Assembly: GCA_949710005.1 (NCBI GenBank)
Contig: OX453286.1
Coordinates: 3,414,701 to 3,478,700 of the forward strand
DNA from: Ricordea florida
Taxonomy: Eukaryota > Cnidaria > Anthozoa > Corallimorpharia > Ricordeidae
Length of the DNA stretch: 64,000 nucleotides
Reading direction: 5' to 3'
Both the position numbers and the translations under genes were made by a program. Each line of letters opens with the position of its first letter. Positions within the stretch are counted from its first letter, which is position 1. Below, piece by piece: positions 11,201 to 22,573 of the stretch. The notes under the pieces are model-generated. The model searched no databases. It was not told the DNA's origin and worked only from the letters and a program-made list of their open reading frames with translations.

Positions 11201-14200
11201 GCTTGGATATCCGATGAAACACGACTCGTTTTTCTTTCGTTAATTTATCCTTCTAAATAATTTCGTTTGAGAAGCTACATCAGACACTTGATACATGTTT
11301 CATCGCATACCAAACACCTCGAATTTCGTTAAAAATGCTCCGCTGCGCGTCGTATTTTCAGCTCTCTTCTCGGTGTTTGATATGTGATGAAACACTGTAT
11401 TTCGGGCTTGACATATTACATCAGAAGTCACTTGGAAGGACGGAAACACAGGGTTCTCAGACAGAAATTCTCTCAGTTTCTTCTTCAATTTAAATGTTGT
11501 GGCATAACGTTATCCTTGATTAATTTTTTTTTTTGTCGTGAACTCATTATCAAGATTACCATACCGAAAAACAAAGGAAAAAAACTTATACCAAGGATAA
11601 AATTGAACAACAACATAAAGGCTGTCGGCTAGTAGTACCCCCACCCCCCCCCCACCCCCCACCACTGCGGGCGAACTGACCAAAAAAAGCCTTAAACCGA
11701 GCGATTGAACGATACACTTACCTCCAAAAAATAGCCACAAGGAACAAGGGAAGTGAGATTATTATTAAGACTATTTGACGGCTTTTACAAATGTACGTTA
11801 TCCCTGCAATGGTCACAAAAGACATCTCGACGGAAATCCATAAGATACAAATAACTGCAGCACGGTGCAAAGGAACCACGTATTCTGCTCCTAAAACAAA
11901 TGCAACGTAAAACGCTCCACCTAAAACAGACAACAACAACAACAAAAATTACGAAAGATTTACATTTTGGCATGTCGCAGGCAAACTCAGAAAAACAGGT
12001 CCGTCATGCGTACACGTAGGGCTTACTACACAACGTGAGAGACACTCGACTATCGTAGACAAATAAATAAATAAAACCGATGGTGCAATAATGTGGCTAC
12101 ACAATTCGTGTAAACCACACAAAAAGTCATGTGTTTGGATAGTATACCTTGAGGAGCCAAATTTAGGGGGTAGGGATAGGGGTAGGGGTGTTTTAATCTG
12201 GAGGGCAAGAAAGTACCCCTCCGTTTCTCTTGTTTTTCTGTCGCTTTTTCGCTTTGCAAAATAATGCTTTCCAACGATGCTCTCGTTTCACATTCGAGTT
12301 ATTTTCGACCGCATTGGCGGTGTTGAGGGGTGGGGTGGGGACAGCTTTGGGCAGGGGAGAAATGAGCAACAAAATAACCTACCCGAGAAAAATACAACAA
12401 TGCTACGTAAAATGATGAACACAGTCATCGCTTTTATGAAGAATGCACTCGATAAACCTCCGATGAATACAAAAAGAAGCGAGGAGTAAAGCGCCTTGAG
12501 TCGACCAAAGATGTCAGCCACCTGCCCCAACAGAATTGTCCCTAACAACATGCTTCCATACTGTGAAGCTACCAGGAAATGAAAATCTCCATATTCAACC
12601 TGTGTTTTAAAGGAAGCAGATAAGAAGAAATTAACAATTTATCAACTTGAGAATTTTGGGTTGATCTAACATTGAATTCTGCAAATTAAAATATAAGCAA
12701 TTATATGAGACTCACTTGTGAGAATTGCAAGATAGAAATTGGGAGTGAGAGGGTTAATAAAAAGCTTTGCCGCGAGAACATTCGTGGAGTCGCGTGCATA
12801 CGACGTTAGCTGCAGTAATGCCAGCTCAATTGTAGTGAAAAGAGAATTTTTCCTTAAAGTTTACGAAAAATTACCAAATTATTTTTTGTGAGTGAAATCC
12901 TTGATTGCTCCCAGTTCAGGAAACGCTGTATTGTAGAAGCTCATTTCATTTCGCGATAGCAAATCGTCTCAGGAGCAAACAGTACAAAACGACATAGATT
13001 TTTTGTATTTGTGAAGTCAGACAGATTGCGCTGCCTTGACGTTGCCTCATGAATGCGAGGATGGGCGCGGTGAGAATTTAAGGAATACTAAGTTCTCAGT
13101 CTTCAATTTTTTAACGTAAATAACGCTCAGAATAGCTCATGATGACATGTTCAGCCAGTCGTGTTTTTGTCACGTTGTGCTCATTTGTGAATAGCCTGTG
13201 CCAGGCTCCCGGATCGCGGGCACGATCGAAAAGAGGGAGAGCGAGAACGCAAATCAGTGGGAGTCTCCGAAGAAACCGGAGATATAGGAAATGAATCAAA
13301 GGTCACGCACATGAGAACGTGACTTGGGGATGCCGACTACCTGGCGTGATGACATGAACAGATTATCAAAATAGATGACTATGTACAATACGGAAATTTT
13401 TAACACTGAAACCTACGATAAAACACCGAAGGGACATAAAAAGTCACACGTTTCTTACGTTGCTTCAGAGTGTTCTGTCAATATATGACAACGTTCCAAA
13501 AAATGGGTGGGATGTTAGTGGATTGGATGCATGTAACAGTAAACCGTTTAAGTGTCCTGGGGGGGGGCACACATGATGGACTGGCTGGGTTGGGGGGGGG
13601 GGGTCGAGCTAAGTACATAAACTGGAAAGTGTAGACTAAAAATAATCCCTTTTAACAAATAGATTTGTAAGCAAACCATCGATTCGATTTTATAAGTGGA
13701 ATATATAGCTTTCTTAATCCTTAGCTACTGAACATCAAAACAAATTTGTTTCTCATTATTATCAAGATACGCGGCCAAATTGAAAACCGCCCTCTTGAAA
13801 ACACGCGCTTTGCGGGCCGCAAATGACTCCTAGCGGGCCGTTAATGCATTAACGGCCCTGCAGCTGAGTCCACTGCCTGTGAACGGGAAGACTATTATTT
13901 TTTTAAATATAAACTGTCTTTTTGCTAATCATTGTTACCAATCTTTTTAAAACTAGATTATATTTGACATTTTATTGTAAACAAAAAGGAATTTTATTTG
14001 GCTCTTGTTTAGCTGATCGTATTGTAGCAACAACTTTCCATACCATAGTTTCATGCTACAACTCTGTTAAACATTTTTTTCCTATTAAATGAATTTGTAC
14101 GATTTGGCCTTGTGTATTGATAATAATGATAATCGCATGACTTTTGTCGGTCATATAGTTTATTTGTGTCCCTCGTAACATCATTTGCGCCCGAGCGCGA

Positions 14201-16576
14201 AGCGCAAGGGCGCAAATGATGTTACTCGGGCCACAAAATAAACTATATGCCCTCCAAAAGTCATGTGATTGTCCTATTATTGTGGGCCGGGTTGGGGACG
14301 GGAATTGGGAATCGGAGAAGGAAGGCCTTAACGTGTGACTTTTTTCGGTTATTTCAACAATAACATTTTTCTCTATCTGGTCATGATAATCTTCATTCCA
14401 TCGAAAGCTAATTTTGGACGGGTTTGTAAGGCTCAAGAAATTAGCTTAACACGTAAGGCTTCCATTACTCTTATAGATTGGAGATTCAAAACATGGTCAA
14501 AAGTCGAGCTAAAGGATGGTTTTCACTAACGCCGGAGTCGGAGTCGTAGTCGTAAGCGCGCTTATGACCCTGTGAAAATATTGAAAATCGGGGTCGCAAG
14601 CGGAGTCATAATCTCGACAGAATCGGAGTCGGAAGAATCAGAACGGTTCCATTTTCTTCCGATTCCGCTTATGACAGAAGCGGAATGACAAACCAATCGT
14701 GAGGCCTGGATTCTAGCATTGTGACTGGTTTATTCTTCCACTTCTGCTTCCGACTCCGACAATCTAGTTTTCACTAGATCGTAAGTGACGGAGTGGTAAG
14801 CAAAATCTATATTCTCCTTCCGATTCTTTCGATTTGATTTTCACTTGATCGTATCGCTCTACGTTTCTGACTACGATTCCGACTCCGACTCCGTCGCTAG
14901 GTCAACAACAGCCATCCTGATTACAAATTGTTTGGCTCAGCCAGTTAAGTACGATCTTTACCCTGCCTGGGGGAGGGTAAAGGTGTGTATAAGCTTTATA
15001 CAGGATTAACTCGTCCCTTCCCCACTGCGCAATTAACTTTGACTTTGCTCGTGACCAGCTGATGTCAAGAGCCCATTCCTGCTAATCTTTAGAATCTTTC
15101 TACGTTAAGAGAACAGAGAGGGTGAGGATCAGTTTCTGTCATAGTTAGTGTGATAGGCTCCTGGTGTGGCATATGATGGGCATATCGAGCGTTCCGTCTA
15201 AGAGAAAAATTGGACCTAGAAGATTGGAGGAAAACAACTACATGACTTCTGCGTTTCTAGCGGCAGAGCCCCAAAAATGATTGCACCCCCCTCCCCCCCC
15301 CCCACCCCCTCACCTTCCCTGTCTGGGCGATGGTCCCGTGCTTAAACCTAGGTGAACTTGCAAACGCCAAAAAGATCAAATAAATAAAAAAAAATATTAA
15401 AAAAAGCATTGTTGCATGCTTATCGATATACAATAATGCGAAGAAATTCCTTTGTATTAAACGATCGGGCCATAACAAAATCATGAGAACAAAATTTTAT
15501 ATTTCTTTTCAGTGAAATTTATCCTCGAAAATTTGGTCTGTGCACGCTTGACCGAAGATCATGAACTGAATCCTTGCGTGCACTCTGGAAGGATTCGGAA
15601 TATAATCATTGCGATGTAGAACCAGAAGCACCTTCGAGAAAATATGCGCACATAAGTGTGAATTTGCTTTCGTTCCGTGTCAAACTGGCTACAAATGTAG
15701 AAGAAATACTTGTACATCGATTGAAGCTCCATTTGCAGAGAGAATCGTAACGTAAACATTAAACAACTATGAGCCTTTTGGAAACAAACGGAAAAACGAA
15801 TCAAATGAGAAAAGAGGTCCTTTGTCTTCGGGTAATTTAAATAATTTTATCAACAATATGTGCTCTAATTGGAAGGAACAATTTGCTAGAGAACGTTTCA
15901 AGAATTATAACTTTTTGGGAGCTTACAAAATATTGGATAGTCACCAGAGGAAGCTGATGAAGGCAGTTGCTCGGGCAATACAATAAGTAGACTTACCGGA
16001 AGAAAATTCGAAGAATTAGCTGTGGTACTGTTACCTGACTTTATAACTCTTCTTCCCCATAAACAGTTCCCTGATGAGTGATATTCAGTGGATATTTAAG
16101 TTTTTATGATTTTACAGTTGTTTAAATACAAAATCTGGCCTCAAACATCTGCTAAACTGTTCAAACGTTAAACTAAATATTTAGAGATACCTATGAGGCG
16201 GGCAAAATAGAGACTGCGTTTCAAAAAATGAAAAGAACGGCAAATTTGCCGCTTGTTTAAGGCGATATGATTTTTCTCTATTCTAATTTATTGGCAACCA
16301 AGGCGATAAGAATGATCAATGACCAACGAACTTGTATTAAAGCGAGCAAAATAAAAAGGTGCTACTTATAGTTTGACATTCAACCGCACAATGGATCAAC
16401 TTACAATTCTCTTTGCAAGGTATTCTCGCTTGCTCTTCAATCAAAAACGACACAGCGTTAATCTGCCACATTAAAGAAAATAATATCAGCGACAGGAGAG
16501 AGATATTTCGGCCCAAAACGGTCTTGAGATCATTGAACGTTGCCCACAAATTGTCGACTGTTGAAGAGGTAGCCAT
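6379..16576 (-). CDS. SLC22-like organic ion transporter (MFS), complete, 9 exons, 534 aa
   Basis: Predicted plasma-membrane transporter of the major facilitator superfamily, closest to the SLC22 organic cation/anion transporters; the substrate cannot be told. Exons (minus strand): 16576-16405, 16070-15997, 12599-12383, 11920-11722, 11106-10864, 9781-9647, 9014-8920, 7925-7817, 6739-6379. They total 1605 nt in one frame, and every junction phase agrees. Evidence: MFS motif A GQVADIFGR (residues 107-115), LPESPRW (223-229) of the central cytoplasmic loop, FGRR (348-351), ELFPTIVR (408-415), and about ten to twelve hydrophobic segments. Length is typical for the family (about 550). Exon 2 adds sequons NST and NSS in the first outer loop, but that loop is shorter than in vertebrate SLC22 proteins. 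The tail is acidic and ends ...DECEV. The exon 2 start is the least certain boundary. An SLC22-related MFS subfamily is the main alternative. Confidence 0.85.
6795..6880. repeat. Penelope-end-related fragment
   Basis: The words aaggaaactggtgctaggta and gggaaattgaaacac, then an aaacgagtt word and ccaccgtgagat, match the sequence flanking the Penelope-like element at 35310-35405. The fragment sits in the last intron of the SLC22-like gene, about 55 bp from the final acceptor. Related pieces are at 9850-9925, 10432-10570 and 45690-45765. Confidence 0.6.
7412..7558. mobile_element. Inverted-repeat element (MITE family 2)
   Basis: The left arm gtgcaaccaacgagttatgg and the right arm ending atagctcgatggttgtac are imperfect complements over about 65 bp. 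A rearranged relative occurs at 61085-61205 with the same atggacgcacgcgggaggtt core. Confidence 0.7.
7588..7735 (+). repeat. tRNA-derived SINE fragment
   Basis: The A-box-like agctaagtggtagagcgtt is followed by ggaaggtcgcaggcttgactc. The tail shares gagtttgcctgtgac with the SINE at 55039-55160. It is diverged and not a functional tRNA. Confidence 0.6.
7938..8222. repeat. Complex microsatellite (AAT/ATT, then TA)
   Basis: Interrupted trinucleotide repeats end in a clean (ta)n run at about 8191-8221. They lie in an SLC22-like gene intron. Confidence 0.9.
8284..8453. mobile_element. Palindromic element carrying hammerhead-like cores on both strands
   Basis: Two long arms with the word caaactacaggtttatccct and its complement are joined by repeated ctgacgagtgggcaacc units. 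On the plus strand CTGACGA, then GTGG-GCAA-CCAC, then GAAA gives an intact hammerhead core with a four-pair stem II and a GCAA tetraloop. CAGG...CCTG followed by TA can form stem III and the cleavage triplet. I do not see a proper stem I directly beside the core. Because the element is palindromic, the minus strand carries the same core. Hammerheads of this kind are known in Penelope-like elements and small retrozymes. Confidence 0.6.
9928..10143. mobile_element. MITE with aaccctttc...gaaagggtt ends
   Basis: Terminal inverted repeats ttaaccctttcaatgcca and tggcagtgaaagggttcaa enclose AT-rich non-coding DNA. It belongs to the same loose group as the elements at 10216-10427, 23102-23232 and 37234-37348. 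Confidence 0.65.
10216..10427. mobile_element. MITE family 3 copy (ttaaccctttatgccccaat)
   Basis: The left end ttaaccctttatgccccaat and right end tcctaaagggtaaacc match the family at 37234-37348. The interior ttctcctaagtgttctcata is shared with 6903-7060 and 23118-23220. Confidence 0.65.
11160..11435. repeat. Interspersed repeat family 4, copy in SLC22-like intron 4
   Basis: The word ggtgtttgatatgtgatgaa and the segment aatttcgtttgagaagctac recur at 43400-43900, 49190-49445 and 54465-54560. Fragments lie at 55490-55580 and 55855-55915. No coding capacity is apparent. Confidence 0.65.
14114..14275. mobile_element. Inverted-repeat element
   Basis: The left arm holds catgacttttg, atagtttattt and aacatcatttgcgcc. 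The right arm holds their complements around the centre gagcgcgaagcgcaa. The arms are about 70 bp with some mismatches. Confidence 0.7.
14520..14900. mobile_element. Non-autonomous DNA transposon, ggagtcggagtcg ends
   Basis: The left end cggagtcggagtcgtagtcg faces the right end gactacgattccgactccga. The interior is non-coding, with repeated gattttcactngatcgta words. Confidence 0.65.
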
Positions 16577-17132
16577 GTTGATTTGAATAACACAACGCGT
16601 TGGACAGGTATTTTCATGTCACGGCACGTGACTATTGGACATCTAGCGTGACAACTTTTTTCCGGAGAAAGGAGGAGGGCTTTACCGATTTGAAACGCCA
16701 TTATCATGTGAAAATCCTAAGTCTGGGGTATTTTGTTACAGCTGCTAATCTGTTTGGCTGTACACGTGTATAAGGCATCTCGTTAGAAGTCGTTACGTCT
16801 GAAATATACAGTCTTTTTGAAGGACTAAATCGTAAATGACATTGAAGCAAAATAATCGAAATTTAGGGAGCATTCAGGTGGTGGTATGGCAGGAGGGCGC
16901 ATCACCCCGGGTAGGGTAGGGGCAAGACCCAACAATAAGGTAGGCAGGCGGGAGGGGAGAGAAATCCATAAAGCGTCATGGATAACTTGACATTGTTAGA
17001 TGTGTGTATGATTAAACTTCGTAATAAAACTTAAGGGGCTTCCAATGAAGTGGGAATTGGGGCGTTAAGCATATGCGCATTAAAAATACGCCGCAAAAAG
17101 TCACTTCTCAATGAAACGGCAGTTAATTAAGG

Positions 17133-17250
17133 TACAGTGGAGCTCCGCTATAACGAACCACGCTATAACGAAAACCCCATTATAATGAACAGATTTTGAC
17201 GGTCCCAACGCACATTTTGGCCCGCTATAACGAATATTTTGTCCGGTCGC
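17133..17250. mobile_element. Pogo/Tigger-like transposon end
   Basis: Begins tacagtggagctccgctata and repeats cgctataacgaa, the usual look of pogo/Tigger terminal repeats. I found no matching right end, so this is a fragment. Confidence 0.5.
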
Positions 17251-18499
17251 TCGCTGCAGTCAATAAAGACGACAGATTTGAGCAGAAATCACAGCTGGCT
17301 TTATTTCGGTTATTTTCTTGTTATTCTACGTGAAAAATTAATATTTTTCAAAAAAAATTGAAAAAGATTGCTTATGTTCTTTTGTAGTATACTCGTTGTT
17401 TCAGTTTGCGCCAGCTATTGTTAGGCAGTAAACTTGTGCAGCCATTTATTCACTGAAACAGTGCGTGTACACTGTCAAAGTTAACTTCACTATCTACAGA
17501 AATCCATTGCTGGTTGAACTCAGCCGGGAAGTTACCAAGAAATAAGGAAAAAAATGGTGCAGTACTATTGTTGTTTTAGATTGCAGTGACCCGGGAATTT
17601 TTAGTGAAAAAAGCTTTCCCCCCCCCCACCCCTCCCTAACCTCGAAAGCAGAGAATAATTATTTTGAGAATTCTATATACGATTAGATGTCTGCCAAAGG
17701 TGAAAATATATTTTTGTGTCGGGCAGAGTTCCCGCATCAACAAACTTGCATAGCAAGAGTGGAGACTAGGTTGGAATGCCGCCTCGATTTCCCACGGTTA
17801 ATTCACGTGATGAGCGGCGGCAAGCACAAAATTTAATGACAAGTTGTTGATGAAGGTGGACGACTTTACGTGTGATAAGGTACGGGAAAATGCAACATTT
17901 GCCTATGTTTTAGTCATTAAAGGAACCCATAAGTAATTCTGTTGGCTACTTTAAGGATTTATTTGTAATTGAGGTTTAAAAGAGGTGAAAATTGCTCGCT
18001 GTGGTCTTCCAAACGTTGTTCGACAACACGTGCTGACAAGAAATCTTTCCCGTTGGTAAGCTTCGAGTTTTCCTTTTACATTCTGCACAACCTTCCAAAG
18101 TTTTGTGTAAAAAAGTGGTTGTGTTACGTTTTAAAACTTTTTGGGGCTCTTAATTTGTGTTTGGTAGTTGTTTGCCAAATTAATGTACAAGCCACAACTC
18201 GCAAAGCTTCATTGAAAATGACCCTACGAAAGCCGGTGAGAGTTTCCATTTGACAACGTTCAACGAAAAGCAGGTCTTCTTTCAACTTGTAGAATATTTT
18301 CTGGAACTGGTTACAGAATTTTATGGAAAGCTGTCGTCAACTTACTTCAGGCCAAATCAGGCTCTTAAATTTAATTAGCAGGTGCATGTATACAACTCCC
18401 GTATGTACTTATATACGACTTGGTTGTTCAATTTAATTTTATAATTTCACACCCACGCAGTCTATGTTCTGTTTGCAACGTCAATTTGGAATGATTTCC

Positions 18500-18825
18500 T
18501 CACAGGTCCCAACTTCATTATGCATGCTGAATCTGTCTTGTCTGGTGTAATGTACCTGCAAATATCTCTTGTGTTGGAAGAACGATAGTAGTGATATAGT
18601 ATAGTATAGTTACAGAATGCATAATGAAGTAGGGATATGTGCGGAAATCTTACCGTCAGTTTCTGCGTTTAGCTTGGTGAAACGAGCGGTAAGATTCCCT
18701 CATAGGTCCCTACTTCATTATGCATGCTGTAGTTGAATTGTCTTGGGAAGTGCGCATGCAAACATTTCTGAGAACGAAACCATACGGCTACAGCATGCAT
18801 AATGAAGTAGGGACCTGTGAAGCTT
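18500..18825. mobile_element. Two MITE family 5 copies in tandem
   Basis: Copy one (about 18500-18645) and copy two (about 18697-18822) each have ends of the form cacaggtccctacttcatta plus tgcatgctg, facing the complement. A third, shorter copy is at 33820-33897. Confidence 0.75.
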
Positions 18826-19133
18826 AAACCAAGTGAATGAAATGTTTTTTTTCTTCAGACTTAATCAATACATTGTGAAGTAAAAGGAGGTTGAGGATTG
18901 AGCAATTTTCTATTATTATTTTTACCACAATTTCTACTAAGCTCGCAATCTGATTGGCTAATTTGCTATTGTCAATAAGAGTCTAGACAATGCTGCTCAT
19001 GTCAATGTGTCACGCAAGGCAATAGCTGATCAGAAACACTCATTTTGGGGAATAAACCAATCAGATTGCAAGAATGTTATAGACAACACGTGCTCTTTCT
19101 TTGTGTCACAATCTTGGTCACACTCTGAAAAAA

Positions 19134-19319
19134 CTTAACAAACCGAATGTGGTTTAGCGTTGTCAATACTCTTATCAACAACAAGTATGTGTCATCACAG
19201 TGGTCAAAATGTTGTTTTGCGTTTAGTAAGTTCACGACAAATTTTGACCACTGTGATGACATGTACTCATTGTCGATAAGAGTATAGACAATGCTAAGCC
19301 ACATTCAATTTGTTAAGCT
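19134..19319. mobile_element. Inverted-repeat element
   Basis: The arms start aacttaacaaaccgaatgtg and end cacattcaatttgttaagct. Inner matches include catcacagtggtcaaaat and its complement. The arms are about 85 bp and imperfect. Confidence 0.7.
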
Positions 19320-20021
19320 GCAAGTGTCATATTTTAGTTGTTGCTTATGGTTGGTTTGCTCCATTATTCCTCATGACTTAGAGGGAACAGAAGCAATTTT
19401 TCCAAGTGATGCTCAACATATGTTTTTCTGTCACAGGTTCAAAAAGACCTCCATGGATGACTACTTTGGCTGTGTAGAAACAAGTCTAACATTACCATGT
19501 AACTGTCACCAAGATGCCCTGCTTAAGGTAACTTGTATCACTCAGTCAATGCTTAACAGTTGAAACATTCAGTCAAATAAAAATTAAAATACCTTTTTTT
19601 CTTTTTTCTTCTGAGCCAGGATGAAAATAAAGCCAAATTTTGTCATTCACCAGTCAACACAATTACATACCCTTTAGAGCACCATCTCCTATTTTTTTTT
19701 TCATCCTTCAGCTTTTTCTTATTAAATGGTCTGTGTCCTTGTTTCATATTGGCTTATTTTAGTCCTTAATTGTGCCATTAAACTTTTTGTTTTTAATGAT
19801 ATTTAAATGATAGTTTTTGTTTCAGGAATGATGAAATCCTTTTGACTAAAATATTAATATTACAAAAAGTATTACAAAATCAAGTCTCCACACAAAGTGA
19901 ATGGTTCCTCTGGGTTTAACAGGCCAATCTTCATGTACCTGGAGCTTGTTGTAAATGATGATTGTATTGGCAGCAATCCTCCTGTGAAGGTAACTGTTGC
20001 CTTCACTAACTAATTAACAAT

Positions 20022-20320
20022 TAGACCCGTAGCCCGCAAGGGCTACGGGTCAATAGCCCATGAGGCGAAGCCGAATGGGCTATTGACCTGTAGCCCTTGA
20101 GGGCGAAGGGTCTAATTGTTTTAGTATCACCCAACTAGTCGGACAGAAGAAGCAATAACAACGTTAGCAAATGCAAGTTGAAGAAAGATTTATTTGGGAA
20201 TAAAAGAAAAGGAAGCGCCACGAATTTCACTACTCGAGGACGATTACTAATAGACCTCTAGTAGCGTAGCCAATCAGATTGCGGCATTTGCATTAGTCCA
20301 CTAGTTGGGTGATACTAATA
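20022..20320. mobile_element. Composite inverted-repeat element
   Basis: The outer palindrome aattagacccgtagccc...gggtctaatt is followed by tagtatcacccaactagt and, at 20298-20315, its complement. The segment gtagccaatcagattgcg recurs in related elements at 21300-21640 and 40487-40798. Confidence 0.65.
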
Positions 20321-20961
20321 TGTCATAGAACTTATCATACTGTGCTTACAAGCATTATTTACAGTAACTGTTATGTAACTGTTGTAACCTTTTCAGGTAT
20401 TACCCAGTAACTGTTTTTTATCAAATAATACTTCAGGGAAAAGTTTTGCTCAAAGTATCATGAAGATATCTGTAAAAGGCACCATTTCAAAAAATATCCC
20501 TTTTTTTAATTCTGTTTCCAGGAGATATGAATATAGTAAGAAATTACATGGAAAACTTCATTCTTATGTTAGCAAGTCATCAACAGCCCTTCATCAGCTT
20601 ATTCATTAAGATGATTGTTACTTGACAATTAAGTCCTTATTTTCGTCGGTCATTACGTTCCTTTGTTTTATAATCTGCAGGTCAAATATGGTACTCCTGA
20701 CAATGAAGGCACACCTTGGTTTTAGCAGCCCTAAGGAAGAAGGATAGAGATATGGCAAATGCACTGTAAGTATAGTATTTTTTACTAACAAAGCATTACT
20801 GTAGCTTCAGTTGGTACACTTTTTGTGAAACTCCCAAACTACTGCTGTCAGCATTGTAGAAGCTGGACATAAAATTTTAATTGTATACAGGCTTAGCCCC
20901 AAAAAATTGTTCACAATTAAGAAATAGAAAACATAAAGAAATGGAAAACATATAATTTCCA

Positions 20962-21093
20962 TATCGAGTTATAGAAGCACAAGTGGAAGTTTGGGAGAAT
21001 GAGAAATGCTGTGGGAACACAAGCTGCAGGCGAGTGATTCCACAGCTTTTTCGAGCTCTCCCAAACTTTCACGAGTGCTTCTATAACTCGATA
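20962..21093. mobile_element. Palindromic element
   Basis: The left arm begins atcgagttatagaagcac and the right arm ends gtgcttctataactcgat. The arms are about 50 bp with a few mismatches. Confidence 0.7.
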
Positions 21094-21244
21094 GAAACAC
21101 GGAGAACATGTTTTCTATTTCTTTTAGAAAACACCGCAATGAAAAAAGGAAAACAACCTGTTAACTTTGATTACCAAAATGCAAATTCTCTTTGCCCACG
21201 TCATAATTGCGTCAGCAGCTCGTGCTAGTTCTGTGTTTCTATCG

Positions 21245-21640
21245 AGTTTTAGTTTAAATCTACTAGCGTTCTATCACAAATGCCGCGCTCTGATTGGCTA
21301 CGCTACCCACTATCTATTAAACAATTAGATTATGAGCTCGAGATTTCTATCGCGTGATAGTTGACGAGGGCGCAGCCCTCGTCAACTATCACGCATAGAA
21401 ATCGAGAGCGAATAATCTAATTGTTTTAGTATAAATCTACTAGTCGTTCAAAACTTTGCCTTTTCTGGAACAGCTTCCACCAGTAAACTGTCTAAATCTT
21501 CTTCATGGACACTTTGAAAACGTGAAGAAGCGGCCACCATTACGCTACTCACCATCTATCACAGAATAGATAGTGGGTAGCGTAGCCAATCAGAGCGCGG
21601 CATTTATGATAGAACGCTAGTAGATTTATACTAATCTAAT
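21245..21640. mobile_element. Composite inverted-repeat element
   Basis: Contains aacaattagattatgagctc facing its complement around a gacgagggcgcagccctcgtc palindrome. Then ttagtataaatctactag is paired with ctagtagatttatactaa at 21618-21635. It shares gccaatcagagcgcggcatt with its own flank and relates to 20022-20320. Confidence 0.65.
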
Positions 21641-21649
21641 TTGTTTAGT

Positions 21650-22200
21650 CTGCTATGCCATGCATCTTGTCTCTGCGGGATTGCACTGATCTCAAGAGCT
21701 TGGTCTGATGTACTTTGATACTTCTTCATTTTTCCATGCCAAGCATCTTGTCACTGCACTTGTCACTTGTCACTTATTTCTTTCTGCAATGCCAAGGATC
21801 TAGCCACTGTAGGATTGAACTGATCTCAGGGACCCCGTCTGATGTCCTTGTTCAGCCTGCTGTGCCATGCATCTTGTTACTGTGCTCTGAACAGGAGCTC
21901 TGTCTGAAGTACTTTATCATTCTGTTATGCCAAGAATCTAGCTTGCCACCACAGGATTGCTCTGATCTCAGAAGGTCATCAAAGTAAATGCACTTTCTTA
22001 TCTGTTATGGTAATTTTGCATCCTGTTACTGCAGTAGCCTATTCCAGGTGTTCAGGTTTTAAACGGGGTGTGATTCTTCTCACTCTGCCTGTACTATCGC
22101 GCGCCCTCTATACCAAGCGGAACAGGCTGTTACTGTTCGGTTGTACTGATCTCAGGAGCCAGATCTAGTGTACCATTGTATTTGTCTATGCCATGCAAAT
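21650..22200. repeat. Degenerate tandem repeat
   Basis: About five diverged units of 90-110 bp, each with ctatgccatgcatcttgt-like and gatctcaggagc-like segments and a tctgatgtactt-like segment. Confidence 0.6.
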
Positions 22201-22449
22201 ATAAATTTCGAATAAGTTCAAAAGGCAACCTTCACATTTTCACACTCGAAATGTATTTCCAAGCGGGAAGGTGATGTAGAATTTTAACTGGGACCTTTTT
22301 TCGAAATGTCTCACGTGTTTCCGACTAAATTCGTACGCTACCGCGAGAAAATATCCCTTTCCAAAACCCGTTTTTGGTTCGCCGTTAAAATAACTACGTG
22401 GAATAATTTAAGATTCGTTAAACGACAAGAACATAGCATTTTCCTTTAC

Positions 22450-22573
22450 CTTTGAATTTGTCAAACGTGAGGACGTCCACTTTCTTGAACAACTCATCAT
22501 TCGTGTTTGCCGCAAGCGTCGTCACGTGACGTACCCGCGGCAAATCGTTGCGGGATTCCAACTTAGACTCCAT
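22450..22573 (-). CDS. Probable first coding exon of an unidentified minus-strand gene
   Basis: An ATG at 22573-22571 opens 41 codons (MESKLESRNDLPRVRHVTTL... ending ...DVLTFDKFK) and stops at a clean donor, AAAG|GTAAAG, in phase 1. The local GC content is higher than the surroundings, as expected near a promoter. I could not find its second exon downstream, and I do not recognise the peptide. It could also be a retained fragment of a gene broken by repeat insertion. Confidence 0.4.

Larger units (their letters stand above)
12600..15996. other. SLC22-like intron 2, repeat-bearing
   Basis: A 3.4-kb intron. Apart from the inverted-repeat elements at 14114-14275 and 14520-14900 and poly-C/G runs near 13558-13605 and 15285-15310, I see no exon. 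Confidence 0.5.
17969..20760 (+). other. Weak plus-strand exon candidates
   Basis: Several pieces have good splice sites. One ends at 18056 before GTAAGC. Another ends at 18237 before GTGAGA. A third, 19439-19529, lies between tttctgtcacag and GTAACT and is open as FKKTSMDDYFGCVETSLTLP.... A fourth starts after ggtttaacag at 19922. Their phases do not give one continuous frame, and I do not recognise the peptide. This could be a non-coding transcript or a decayed gene. Confidence 0.2.
16577..22449. other. Large intergenic region, repeat-rich
   Basis: Between the SLC22-like gene start and the lone exon at 22573-22450 I see only repeats and weak exon candidates, listed separately. Microsatellite-like poly-C occurs at 17615-17640. 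Confidence 0.45.

Noticed and set aside
14056..14436. 126-codon minus-strand frame
   Set aside because: It runs through the inverted-repeat element at 14114-14275.
19439..19990. Two-exon plus-strand gene
   Set aside because: Splice sites look good, but the reading frames do not join into a convincing protein. Kept only as a weak candidate.
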